From Aquabacterium sp. OR-4 (GTDB taxonomy: Bacteria > Pseudomonadota > Gammaproteobacteria > Burkholderiales > Burkholderiaceae_C): DNA of 64,000 nucleotides. Every line of letters starts with the position of its first letter. Within the stretch, counting starts at the first letter, position 1. The stretch is from positions 310,001 through 374,000 of the forward strand of contig NZ_JAOCQD020000003.1 in assembly GCF_025290835.2 (NCBI RefSeq). Reading direction: 5' to 3'. The notes under the pieces were generated by a model, which worked only from the letters and a program-made list of their open reading frames with translations, searched no databases and had not been told where the DNA came from. Position numbers and translations under genes: made by a program. Below are positions 31,189 through 39,847 of this stretch, one piece after another.

Positions 31189-31632
31189 GTCAGGCGATCT
31201 CCGGCGCCTGGTCAGGCGTGCAAGGGTTGAAGGAGGCGAGGGTGCCGCCGGTGTTCAGGTGGCTGGCACCTGAGGGCGTGCAGGGGCGAGCCAAGGCACC
31301 AGCCCTGGACAAGCCGTGTGGAGGGCAAGACGGCAGCAGTTGCGGCATGTGGACGACAGCAGGTACGGCAGGGTGCTGCAGCGGGCTGCAGGGGGTGGGG
31401 AAGGCCTGGCGGATGACGCCGGGGCCGTCCGAGGTCGTCATTTCTGACAGCCTGTGTGGCGCATATCGGCCGGCGTTGGCCGCTTCTTTAGCGGTTTCAG
31501 CCCTGCTTTTCAGTGCATCGGCCCATTCGTGACGGTGTTCAAGTTGCTGTTGCGGGCGTCGATAACCTCGCACCGAGGCTTTGCCCTTTCTGCCCCGGGC
31601 CCCGGGCCTGGTCGTGGAGATGTAGGAATCAC
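31189..31632. other. Gene-free interval before the sensor-MFS operon
   Basis: 444 bp between divergent genes. I see no convincing coding frame, RNA gene or strong hairpin. It must contain promoters for the hydrolase on one side and the sensor operon on the other; the relatively AT-richer stretch around 31480-31560 is the likeliest place, without a clear -35/-10 pair. Confidence 0.5.
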
Positions 31633-32400
31633 ATGGAATCAACCCAACGCCGGATGTTCGTGGTGGCTGTGCTGGTCTGCGGCTTTGCCGTCGGCATGGC
31701 CGGGCTGCTGAACTTCTTCAAGTACCGCAGCACGGCGCTGAACATCGTCAAGGAGCGCCTGCTGGTCACCGGCCGCAGCGTGGAGAACAGCGTCAACTCC
31801 TCGCTGGCGCTGGGCATGCAGTTCGGCGACATCGGCACGCTGCAGGCCACGCTGGAGCGCGAACGCGCCACCGACGACCTGATCGAGGGCATCGACGTGT
31901 TCGACACCGATGGCCGCATGCTCTACAGCACCGACCGCCTGCGGGCCAACCGGCCGGTGCCCGCCGCCTGGCTGCGCACTGCGCGCAAGTCGGGCGCGGT
32001 GGACTGGTTTGTCGACGATGACCGCGCCGCCGCGGCCGGCATGTCGATCGAGAACTCCTTCGGCCTGACGCTGGGCTATCTGGCGGTGCGCTTCGACGCC
32101 GACCGCGTGCGCGACGGCGCCTGGTCGGTGGGCCGCGACATCGCGCTGGCCTCGCTGGGCGTGTTTGTGGTGGCCGCCGCGCTGGCCTCGGCGCTGCTGA
32201 TGCGGGTGATGCGCGGCCTGGGCCGCGATGTCGAGGGTGTGGAGGCGGCACTGCGCTCGGGCGACGCCGGCCGGGCCTCGGCCAGTGCGGCGCGCGGGCA
32301 TTTCGGGCCGGCGCTGCGCAAGTTCTTCGACACCGTGCGCCACGCCGAAACCGAGATTGCCGACCTGCAGGCCCGCTTGCAGCGCGGGAGCCAGCCATGA
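31633..32400 (+). CDS. Two-TM membrane sensor protein
   Basis: A 255-residue protein not matched to a named family. Membrane segments lie at about 8-30 and 172-197, flanking a periplasmic domain of about 140 residues (LLVTGRSVENSVNSSLALGM, then IEGIDVFDTDGRMLYSTDRL), which reads like a PAS/Cache-type sensor. After the second segment comes a HAMP-like linker (MRGLGRDVEGVEAALRSGD) and a short helical tail (VRHAETEIADLQARLQ). There is no kinase or methyl-accepting part. It starts at ATG 31633 and overlaps the next gene by ATGA, so the two sensors are made together and may pair. Confidence 0.75.
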   Translation: MESTQRRMFVVAVLVCGFAVGMAGLLNFFKYRSTALNIVKERLLVTGRSVENSVNSSLALGMQFGDIGTLQATLERERATDDLIEGIDVFDTDGRMLYSTDRLRANRPVPAAWLRTARKSGAVDWFVDDDRAAAAGMSIENSFGLTLGYLAVRFDADRVRDGAWSVGRDIALASLGVFVVAAALASALLMRVMRGLGRDVEGVEAALRSGDAGRASASAARGHFGPALRKFFDTVRHAETEIADLQARLQRGSQP

Positions 32401-34499
32401 ACGCGACCTACCTGCGGCGCATCTACCTCAAGCTGGCCGGCGTGGTGACGCTGGTGGTGCTGCTGGCCCTGCTGGCCAATGCCGCACTCACCCAGCGCAC
32501 CTTCGAGCAGGCCCTGGCGCCCGAGGTGGCCAAGAAGGCCATGAGCGTGGGCGCCTCGATCCGCGCCCTGGTGCTCAAGGCGGCCGAGAACGGCATCGGC
32601 TTTGCCGAGCTGTATGGCGTGGAGCAGCGCTTTGCCGACGTCAAGAACGAGGCCCCCGAGGTGGCCTACCTGGCGCTGACCGATGCCAGCGGCCAGGTGC
32701 TGTACCAGCATGCCCGCGCGCCCGAGGGCGCCGAGCGCTACTTCAGCAGCCCGGCTGTGCTGCGCCTGCTGGCCGCGCCCGAGGGCAATTCGCCGCCGAT
32801 GCGCCTGGGCAACCAGTACATGGTGTCGCTGCCCATCGTGGGCCAGGACGGGCCGCTGGGCCTGCTGCACCTGGGCGTGGACGCGCGCTTCGTCAACGAT
32901 CTGGTGCTGGACATGCTGTTCGATGTGCTGGTGGTGCTGGTGGTCTCGCTGTTCTTCACGCTGGAGCTGCTGCACTTCATGGCCGGCGCACGCCTGGACG
33001 CATCGCTGAAGGCGCTGGGCGAGGCCTTCGAGCGCGGTGCGTCGGGCAACTTCCTGACCCGCCGCGACCGCCGCAACGAGCTGGCCTTTGGCGGCCTGCT
33101 GCGCCTGATGGACGCCACGCTGGAGCGCGTCAACGGCGCCTATGCCGCGCTGGGCCGTGCGGTGGACGCCGGCCGCCGCGTGCCGGCACACGAGCGCCAG
33201 CCCGGCCTGGCCAAGGCCCAGGCCGGCCTGCAGGCACTGGGCGAGCGCTACCGCTTCGGCACCGAGCCGCCCAGCAACCGGCTGGAAGAGGGCGACCTGG
33301 CCAAGATCCGCGCGCCGCTGTTCATGTTCATCCTGGCCGAGGAGCTCACGCGGCCCTTCCTGCCGGGCTATGTGAAAGAGCTGCTGGTGCCGGTGTCGTG
33401 GATCTCGCCGCAGATGATGGTGGGCCTGCCGATCGCGCTGTTCATGCTGATCGTGGCCATCGGCCAGCCCTTCTTCGGCGTGTACTGCGAGCGCGTGGGC
33501 CACCGCCGCACCATGATGCTGGGCGCCGGCATTGCCGCGGCCGGCTTCGTGGCCAGCGCCATGGCCCACAACGTGCTGGATCTGCTGCTGTGGCGCAGCC
33601 TGTGCGCGCTGGGCTACGGCCTGGTGTTCGTGGCCGGCCAGGCCTTCGTGCTCGACCACGCCACCTCGGCCAACCGGGCGCGCAGCTTTGCGCTGTTTGT
33701 CGGCGCGATCATGGCCGCCACGGTGTGCGGGCCGTCGATCGGCGGCATCCTGGCCGACAACGTGGGCACGCGCGCGTCCTTCGTGGTGGCCGCGGTGCTG
33801 GCGGCGGCCTCGATGATGGTGATCCGCCTGCTGCCCGACTCGCGCGAGGTGCCCAGCAACCGCGGCCCGGCGCGCCTGCCCAGGCTGGTGGACATTGCGG
33901 CCCTGGCCACCAATCGCCGCTTCATGACCGTCACCGGCCTGGCCGCGATGCCGGCCAAGATCCTGCTGACCGGCCTGTGCTTCTACCTGGTGCCGCTGTA
34001 TGTGCTGTCGATCGGCGACAGCCAGGCCATGGCCGGGCGCATCGTCATGATCTACGGCGTGGTGATGGTGGTGATGGCGCCGGTGACGGCCGCGCTGGCC
34101 AGCTCGCGCGATCGCATGAACTGGCTGGTGGGTGGCGGCCTGGTGCTGTCGGGCCTGGGCGGCACGCTGATGCTGGCCGGCCAGGACGTGGGCTGGGTGT
34201 TTGCCGCCGTGATCCTGGTGGGCCTGGGCCAGTCGCTGTCGATCTCGGCGCAAAGCGCGCTGGTCACCGAGAACTGCGAGGCCGAGATCGAGCGCCTGGG
34301 CGACGGCACCGTGTACGGCGTCTACCGCCTGCTCGAACGCCTGGGCAATGCGCTGGGCCCGCTGATCGCCGCCGCGCTGGTCTCCAGCATCGGCTTCCGC
34401 CACAGCTTCGTGGCCATCGGTGCCGGCGTGCTGCTGTGCGGCCTGGTGTTTCTGGTGGCCACCCGCCGCAGCCCGCAGCCGCAGCTGGTGCCGGCCTGA
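32397..34499 (+). CDS. Sensor domain fused to MFS transporter
   Basis: A 700-residue fusion. Residues 1-200 repeat the plan of the upstream protein: membrane segment 11-31, a periplasmic region (VAYLALTDASGQVLYQHARA ... NQYMVSLPIVGQDGPLGLLHLGV, Cache-like) and membrane segment about 172-195. A HAMP-like linker (205-255) and a polar stretch follow. From about 308 to the end is a complete major facilitator transporter of about 12 segments with motif A as GVYCERVGHRRTM and AFVLDHATSANRARSFALFVG. A transporter carrying its own extracytoplasmic sensor is unusual. Direction and substrate are unknown. The partner genes are a separate sensor and a periplasmic binding protein. Confidence 0.85.
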   Translation: MNATYLRRIYLKLAGVVTLVVLLALLANAALTQRTFEQALAPEVAKKAMSVGASIRALVLKAAENGIGFAELYGVEQRFADVKNEAPEVAYLALTDASGQVLYQHARAPEGAERYFSSPAVLRLLAAPEGNSPPMRLGNQYMVSLPIVGQDGPLGLLHLGVDARFVNDLVLDMLFDVLVVLVVSLFFTLELLHFMAGARLDASLKALGEAFERGASGNFLTRRDRRNELAFGGLLRLMDATLERVNGAYAALGRAVDAGRRVPAHERQPGLAKAQAGLQALGERYRFGTEPPSNRLEEGDLAKIRAPLFMFILAEELTRPFLPGYVKELLVPVSWISPQMMVGLPIALFMLIVAIGQPFFGVYCERVGHRRTMMLGAGIAAAGFVASAMAHNVLDLLLWRSLCALGYGLVFVAGQAFVLDHATSANRARSFALFVGAIMAATVCGPSIGGILADNVGTRASFVVAAVLAAASMMVIRLLPDSREVPSNRGPARLPRLVDIAALATNRRFMTVTGLAAMPAKILLTGLCFYLVPLYVLSIGDSQAMAGRIVMIYGVVMVVMAPVTAALASSRDRMNWLVGGGLVLSGLGGTLMLAGQDVGWVFAAVILVGLGQSLSISAQSALVTENCEAEIERLGDGTVYGVYRLLERLGNALGPLIAAALVSSIGFRHSFVAIGAGVLLCGLVFLVATRRSPQPQLVPA

Positions 34500-34524
34500 C
34501 CGTCACCCGATCAAGGAGTTTTTC

Positions 34525-35571
34525 GTGTCGCTCAACAACACCCGCCGCCAATGGCTGACCACCGCGGCCGGCAGCGCCGGCGCGCTGGCCCTGCCGGCCT
34601 GGGCCAAGCCGGCCGCCAACCAGGCGCGGCCCTTGCGCATCTACGCCATCACCTTTCGCGGCATGACCGACGTGGAAAAGGGCTTCGAAGACTACTTCGC
34701 CACGCGCAAGGTGCCGGTCGACATCACCTACCGCGACCTCAACCGCGAGGCCGGCCGCATGCCGGGCTTTCTGGACGAGATCCGCAGCACCCGGCCCGAC
34801 CTGGTGTACGCCTGGGGCACCTCGGTCACGCTGGGCGTGGTGGGGCCTTTCGACGCACCCGCGCGCGGGTCGTTCATCCACGACATCCCGGTGGTGTTCA
34901 CGCTGGTGGCCGCGCCGGTGCTGGCCAAGATCGTGGCCGACACCAAGCTGCCGGGGCGCAACGTCACCGGCGTCACCCATGTGGCGCCCACCGAGGCGCA
35001 GATCCGCGCGATGGCCGCGTACCGGCCGTTCCAGACCCTGGGCGTGCTGTACACGCCCACCGAGAAGAACTCGGTGGTGGTGCTGGAAGAAATCCGCCGC
35101 CTGGGCCGCGAGCGCGGCTTCCACACGGTGGAGCGCACCTTCCGGCTCGACGCGGGCCGCAAGCCCACGCCCGATGGCGCAGCCGAGCTGGTGCACGAGC
35201 TCAAGGAGGCCGGCGCGCAATGGCTGTACCTGCCGCCCGACAGCTTTCTGGGCACGCTGGCCGAGGGGGTGATCATCCCCGCGGCCATGGAGGCCGGCCT
35301 GCCCACCTTTGCCTCCACCGAGCAGCTGATGCAGGCTGGTGCCTTGTCGGGCCTGGTCAGCCGCTACTACAACGTGGGCCAGTTCACCGCCTACAAGGCC
35401 GAGCAGATCCTGGTGGGCAAGCAGTCGGCCGGCAGCGTGCCGGTGGAAACGCTCAAGCGCTTCTCGTACCAGATCCGCATGCCCGCCGCCCGCCGCCTGA
35501 AGCTGCCACCGCCGCTGCCGATGATGGCCTACGCCGAGCTGATCGGGTCGGACACGATCGTTTCGCAGTAG
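34525..35571 (+). CDS. ABC-type substrate-binding protein (PF04392/DUF534 family)
   Basis: A 348-residue periplasmic binding protein of the ABC_sub_bind (PF04392) family. GTG 34525 is chosen for AAGGAG at 34513-34518 and for the leader VSLNNTRRQWLTTAAGSAGA, a Tat-like twin-arginine signal with cleavage after AWA. Typical features are LRIYAITFRGMTDVEKGFED, DLVYAWGTSVTLGVVG and GVLYTPTEKNSVVVLEEIRR. No ABC permease or ATPase is nearby; it follows the sensor-MFS gene by 25 nt. It may present a ligand to the two Cache-like sensors, rather than feed an ABC pump; this is inference. Confidence 0.87.
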   Translation: MSLNNTRRQWLTTAAGSAGALALPAWAKPAANQARPLRIYAITFRGMTDVEKGFEDYFATRKVPVDITYRDLNREAGRMPGFLDEIRSTRPDLVYAWGTSVTLGVVGPFDAPARGSFIHDIPVVFTLVAAPVLAKIVADTKLPGRNVTGVTHVAPTEAQIRAMAAYRPFQTLGVLYTPTEKNSVVVLEEIRRLGRERGFHTVERTFRLDAGRKPTPDGAAELVHELKEAGAQWLYLPPDSFLGTLAEGVIIPAAMEAGLPTFASTEQLMQAGALSGLVSRYYNVGQFTAYKAEQILVGKQSAGSVPVETLKRFSYQIRMPAARRLKLPPPLPMMAYAELIGSDTIVSQ

Positions 35572-35573
35572 CT

Positions 35574-35880
35574 GGGGCACCCGGCCTCGCGGGTACGCGA
35601 GACCACCCGCCGGGCGGGTTGGCGGGCCGGCTTGGGAGCGGCCCGGCGCTCGGCCCGCTGGGCACCCGGCCTTGCGGGACCGCAGGGCCACCCGCCGGGC
35701 GGGTACAGGCCCGCTTAGGAGCGGCCCGGCGCTCGGCCCGCTGGGCACCCGGCCCTGCTGAATCGCAGGTCCACCCGCCGGGCGGGTACGGGCCGGCTTG
35801 GGAGCGGCCCGGCGCTCGGCCCGCTGGGCACCCGGACCTGCGGAACCGCAGGGCTGCCCGCCCAGCACAGGCGCGGGCCG
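35574..35880. repeat. 83-bp tandem repeat array
   Basis: About 3.6 direct copies of an 83-85-bp unit between two convergent genes. Each starts GGGCACCCGG, has a CGCAGG-type small inverted repeat, the palindrome CCACCCGCCGGGCGGGT, then GAGCGGCCCGGCGCTCGGCC. Unit starts are near 35575, 35660, 35743 and 35826. Copies differ at a few sites, mostly in the loop next to CACCCGG. No spacer structure as in CRISPR. The gap carries no gene. Confidence 0.9.
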
Positions 35881-35890
35881 GCCAGCCGCA

Positions 35891-36943
35891 TCAATCGGCC
35901 AGGTTGACGACGATCTTGCCGGCCACGGTGCGGTCGCGCATGGCCTTCAGCGCAGCCACCGCCTGATCGAAGGCAAACACCGCGCCCACCGGCGGGCGCA
36001 GCACACCGGCCTCGGCCAGGCGGGTGACGGCCTGGCGGTGCTGCAGCGCATGTTCGGGGTGCTGGCGGCCGTATTCGCCGGCGCGCACACCGTGCAGCGT
36101 GAGGCCCTTGTTCAGCACGCGCTGCAGCTTGACCCGCGGCAACTGGCCGCTGGCAAAGCCCAGTACCAGCAGGCGCGCGCCATAGGCACAGCAGCGCAGC
36201 GAGGCGTCGAACACATCGCCGCCCACTGGATCGGCCACCGCATCCACGCCGCGGCCCGCGGTGGCGGCCAGCACGGCCTCGGCCATCGTGTCGTCGCTGC
36301 GCAGCACGGTCACGCCTTGCGCTGCCAGGTCGCCCAGGCGCTCAGGCTGGCTGGCACTGGCGATCACCCGCGCGCCCAGGTGCAGGCCCAGCTGCACGCA
36401 GGCCATGCCCACGCCGCCGCGTGCGCCGTGCACCAGCAGGGTTTCGCCTGGCAGCAGCCGGCCCACGCGGGCCAGCGCCACCCAGGCGGTGAGGCCGGTG
36501 ACCATGTGCGCGGCCGCCTCGTCCAGCGACAGGCCGGCCGGGCAGGGCGCCAGTGCGCTGGCCGGCAGCACGGTTTCCTGCGCCAGGCCGCCGGTCTTGC
36601 TGCCAAAGCACAGGCGCTGGCCGGGCTGCAGGCCGGGCGCGCCGGGGCCGGTTTCCAGCACCTCGGCCACGCCCTCCATGCCGGGCACGAAGGGCAGGGG
36701 CGGGCGCAGGTGGTACAGGCCCTGAGTCATCAGCAGATCAGGAAAGTTCAGCGCCACGCGCAGCACGCGCAGGCGCACCTCGCCCGGCGCCAGTGGCCGG
36801 CGCGGCTGCGGCGCCAGGCTCAGGCCCGACAGATCGTCGGCCAGTTGGTGGCACACCAGGGCCTGCGGCAGGCCGGCACCGGCATGGGCGGCGGCAACGG
36901 CGGTGGGGCTTGCAGCAGCAGGGGCGGTGGGCTCGGCGGGCAT
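35891..36943 (-). CDS. NADPH:quinone oxidoreductase family protein
   Basis: A 350-residue medium-chain dehydrogenase/reductase without structural zinc, of the quinone oxidoreductase group. GEVRLRVLRVALNFPDLLMTQGLYHLRPPLPFVPGMEGVAEV is present in consecutive segments; the nucleotide motif is LVHGARGGVGMACVQLG and the C-terminal AFDQAVAALKAMRDRTVAGKI is typical. ATG 36943 (MPAEPTAPAAAS) is chosen; the frame is open 53 codons further but that part is Arg/Cys-rich. It is divergent from the acyl-CoA ligase, separated by about 200 bp. It may reduce an enoyl or quinone substrate with NADPH. Confidence 0.9.
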   Translation of the reverse strand: MPAEPTAPAAASPTAVAAAHAGAGLPQALVCHQLADDLSGLSLAPQPRRPLAPGEVRLRVLRVALNFPDLLMTQGLYHLRPPLPFVPGMEGVAEVLETGPGAPGLQPGQRLCFGSKTGGLAQETVLPASALAPCPAGLSLDEAAAHMVTGLTAWVALARVGRLLPGETLLVHGARGGVGMACVQLGLHLGARVIASASQPERLGDLAAQGVTVLRSDDTMAEAVLAATAGRGVDAVADPVGGDVFDASLRCCAYGARLLVLGFASGQLPRVKLQRVLNKGLTLHGVRAGEYGRQHPEHALQHRQAVTRLAEAGVLRPPVGAVFAFDQAVAALKAMRDRTVAGKIVVNLAD

Positions 36944-37140
36944 GGGCCAGTCTAGCCAGCCCCCCTGGCCCGGCCTGCGACACCTGCGCGACACCCGGCC
37001 TGGGCACTTGCCCCATGGCGGGCAACACCCGGGCCGCGCAGTATCGCGAGCGCTGTCTCGCGTCACTGCCACGCCTGCCCGGCGCCGCACGCACAACCGC
37101 ACCGCCCACGCCGCCCACGCCGCTCACGCCGCCCACCCCC

Positions 37141-38757
37141 ATGACCCCACCGCCCGCCCTGGCCGCCACCGATCTGCATCCGTTCACCGGCATGGACGTG
37201 CCCACGCTGCTGGCCCAGCGCGCGGCCACCCGCGGTGAGCATGCGTTCATCGTCTGGGAGCCCTTCACCGACCAGGGCGCGCTACCCGGCGAGACCTGGA
37301 GCTACCGCCGCTTCCACGACCAGGTGGGCCGCATCGCCGGCGGCCTGGCGCGGCGCGGCGTGGTGGCCGGCGAGCGTGTGCTGATCCACCTGGACAACGG
37401 CCCCGAGGCCCTGCTGGCCTGGTATGCCTGCACCTGGCTGGGCGCGGTGGCCGTGACCACCAATGCCCGCGCAGCCGACGACGAGCTGGCCTACTACGCC
37501 GCGCACTGCGGCGCGGTGGCGGCCATCACCCAGCCGAAATTTGCCGAGCGCGTGGCGGCGAACTGCCGCGCCATCCGCTGGATGGTGGTGACGGCCACCG
37601 ACAACGGCCTGCCGCCCGCGCAGCCGGTGGAGCCCGGCCAGCGCTTCGACACCCTGATCGCCGCCGAGCCCGCGCCGCGCCGCGCGCCCGACCCGCTCAG
37701 CGCCTGCAGCGTGCAGTACACCAGCGGCACCACCAGCCGGCCCAAGGCCGTGCTGTGGACGCATGCCAATGCGCTGTGGGGTGCGCGCATCAACGCCGTG
37801 CACGAGGATCTGCAGCCCGGTGACGTGCACCTGGTGCATCTGCCGCTGTTCCACACCAATGCCCAGGCCTACTCGGTGCTGGCCACGCTGTGGGCCGGCG
37901 GCACGGCGGTGGTGCTGCCGCGCTTCTCGGCCAGCCGCTTCTGGCCCGTCAGCCTGAAATACCGCTGCACCTGGGTGTCGATGATCCCGTTCTGCATCAA
38001 GGCGCTGATGGCGCACGAGGTGCCGGCCGCACACGCCTATCGCCTGTGGGGCGCGGCCGCCAACGAGCTGCCAACCGACCCGCACTTTCGCGTCAAGACC
38101 ATGGGCTGGTGGGGCATGACCGAGACCATCAGCCACGGCATCGTCAGCAGCCTGCATGTGCCCAGCCCGCCGCCGGCCATCGGCCGCCCGGCGCCCGAGT
38201 ACGGCATCGCCATCGTCGATGACGATGAAAAGCCGATGGCCCAGGCCCAAGCCATCGGCCCCGGCGGCTCGGGCCAGCTGCTGGTGCGTGGCATCCGGGG
38301 CTTGAGCCTGTTCCAGGCATACCTGGGCAATGACGCGGCCACGGCCGCCAGCTACACCGCCGACGGCTGGTTTCGCACCGGCGACCGGGTGGATCTGCTG
38401 GAAGACGGCTCGATCCGCTTTGGCGATCGCAGCAAAGGCATGCTGAAGGTTGGCGGCGAAAACGTGGCCGCCAGCGAGATCGAGCGCGTGATCGCCGCCG
38501 TGCCCGGCGTGCATGAATGCGCCGTGGTGGCGCAGCGCCACCGCATGCTGGATGAGGTGCCGGTGGCCTTCGTCATCGCCACCGGCCAGGTGCCGCCCGA
38601 TGCGCTGCGCGCCGCCATCACCGCCGCCTGCACCGCCCAGCTGGCCGACTTCAAGCGCCCGCACGGGCTGCGCCTGGTCGACAGCCTGCCGCGCAGCACG
38701 CTGGAGAAGGTGGCCAAGGCGCAGCTGCGGGCGCTGCTGGAAGGCGAGGGGGCTTGA
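37141..38757 (+). CDS. AMP-dependent acyl-CoA ligase
   Basis: A 538-residue adenylate-forming ligase of the acyl-CoA synthetase group. The P-loop is YTSGTTSRPKAVLWTHAN, the A5 motif GWWGMTETISHG, the A7 motif GWFRTGDRVDLLEDGSIRF and A8 GDRSKGMLKVGGENVAASEI; the catalytic lysine is in RSTLEKVAKAQLR. The ATG at 37141 is preferred; a frame with Pro/Thr repeats (TPPTPPTPLTPPTP) extends upstream, and a later ATG at 37192 is also possible. It would activate a carboxylic acid to its CoA thioester, matching the acyl-CoA dehydrogenases elsewhere in the window. Substrate unknown. Confidence 0.9.
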   Translation: MTPPPALAATDLHPFTGMDVPTLLAQRAATRGEHAFIVWEPFTDQGALPGETWSYRRFHDQVGRIAGGLARRGVVAGERVLIHLDNGPEALLAWYACTWLGAVAVTTNARAADDELAYYAAHCGAVAAITQPKFAERVAANCRAIRWMVVTATDNGLPPAQPVEPGQRFDTLIAAEPAPRRAPDPLSACSVQYTSGTTSRPKAVLWTHANALWGARINAVHEDLQPGDVHLVHLPLFHTNAQAYSVLATLWAGGTAVVLPRFSASRFWPVSLKYRCTWVSMIPFCIKALMAHEVPAAHAYRLWGAAANELPTDPHFRVKTMGWWGMTETISHGIVSSLHVPSPPPAIGRPAPEYGIAIVDDDEKPMAQAQAIGPGGSGQLLVRGIRGLSLFQAYLGNDAATAASYTADGWFRTGDRVDLLEDGSIRFGDRSKGMLKVGGENVAASEIERVIAAVPGVHECAVVAQRHRMLDEVPVAFVIATGQVPPDALRAAITAACTAQLADFKRPHGLRLVDSLPRSTLEKVAKAQLRALLEGEGA

Positions 38758-38877
38758 GGACCGCCCCAGCGGGTCACGTGCCCCCCCTACTTGCTCGGTC
38801 CTGGCGGCTGGCGCCCGGCATCGGGCAGTGACATGCTGCCGCTCCTTCAGGGGTGACGCGAAGAAGGCGGGGATGCC

Positions 38878-39759
38878 ATGGCTTATGGAAAGATCACATC
38901 CGACCGACAAGGCGGCCGCGCTGTGTTGGCCCTGGTGGTGACGGTGATATTGGGCGTGCTGGCTGCGGTTTGCCTGGACCAGTTGCCCAGCCCCGCGTTG
39001 GGCATCATCTTCTTGTTCGCCACGTGCTCACAGGCCTTTACCGTGGTGCGCTGCCTCAAGCGTCGCAGCGCCCACCAGTTCAGCGACGAAGATCTGGATC
39101 AGGACACGCGTCCGCCCATCCTGTACCTGCGCCCGTTCACGCAGGACAGTGCCGTGCTCAGTTCGGGCCCGCGCATCTTCAACATCATGAACCCCTTTTC
39201 GTGGGGCAAGGTGCGGCGCTGGCGCGGGCTGCTGTCGTCCTGGGGCGCGTTCTGGCGCTTCAAGTGGACCTTCGAGCAACTGCTGGAAGACAGGACGCGC
39301 GAACTGGGCCCCTTGGTGGCCATCGGCCAGCCCGGCACGCCACCCATCCTGGGTGCGCACAACCTGTTCGTGGGTGACGAGTGGCAGGAGCGCGTGGCCG
39401 ACCTGGCACGCCGGTCCCAGTTGGTGGTGCTGGCCGCGGGCGACACGCCCGGCATCCTGTGGGAGGTGAAGTTCATGCTCGAGCACCTGGACCCCAGCAA
39501 GTGCCTCATCTACGTGGAGAGCGGCCGCTACCGCCTGTGGTGGCCCATGTGGCGCAAGGGCAGCCGCGCCAAGCTGTGGAAGCAGTTTCGCGCGCTCAGC
39601 CAGGACCTGTTTCCCGTGCCTTTGCCGGCAGCCCTGGGCCGCGCCTCCTTCGTCGCCTTCGAGGCCGGCTGGGTGCCCAAGCTGATGGACCCTCCGCCAC
39701 CACCGCCCGAGGCGGCGCCCCGCGAGCGCGTGGCATACCAGCTGACGCAGATGATGTGA
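38878..39759 (+). CDS. Membrane protein with TIR/SLOG-like cytosolic domain (uncharacterised)
   Basis: A 293-residue protein that I cannot place in a named family. Two adjacent membrane segments (about 14-34 and 40-58) are followed by a cytosolic alpha/beta region: RPPILYLRPFTQD (78-90), FEQLLEDRTRELGPLVAIGQ (132-151), LGAHNLFVGDEWQERVADLA, and SQLVVLAAGDTPGILWEVKFML with Glu196 after Trp. The order strand-helix-strand and the late Glu in a WE motif recall TIR, SLOG and deoxyribosyltransferase-like NAD/nucleotide-binding folds. The tail has PPPPPP. A possible membrane-attached nucleotide-processing effector; low certainty. Confidence 0.7.
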   Translation: MAYGKITSDRQGGRAVLALVVTVILGVLAAVCLDQLPSPALGIIFLFATCSQAFTVVRCLKRRSAHQFSDEDLDQDTRPPILYLRPFTQDSAVLSSGPRIFNIMNPFSWGKVRRWRGLLSSWGAFWRFKWTFEQLLEDRTRELGPLVAIGQPGTPPILGAHNLFVGDEWQERVADLARRSQLVVLAAGDTPGILWEVKFMLEHLDPSKCLIYVESGRYRLWWPMWRKGSRAKLWKQFRALSQDLFPVPLPAALGRASFVAFEAGWVPKLMDPPPPPPEAAPRERVAYQLTQMM

Positions 39760-39847
39760 GCTGCGCCGCGGCAGCAAGCCGGGCCCGCCGCCACCGCATC
39801 CACATGGGTGCCAGCCAGCGCCAGCGGCACCGCGGCCACATGCCAGG

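Noticed and set aside
31218..31532. A 104-codon plus-strand frame in the gap before the sensor operon
   Set aside because: No ribosome site, no family-like sequence and a mixed composition; treated as non-coding.
35574..35880. The 83-bp repeats as a CRISPR array
   Set aside because: Units are contiguous without unique spacers, longer than CRISPR repeats, and no cas genes are near.
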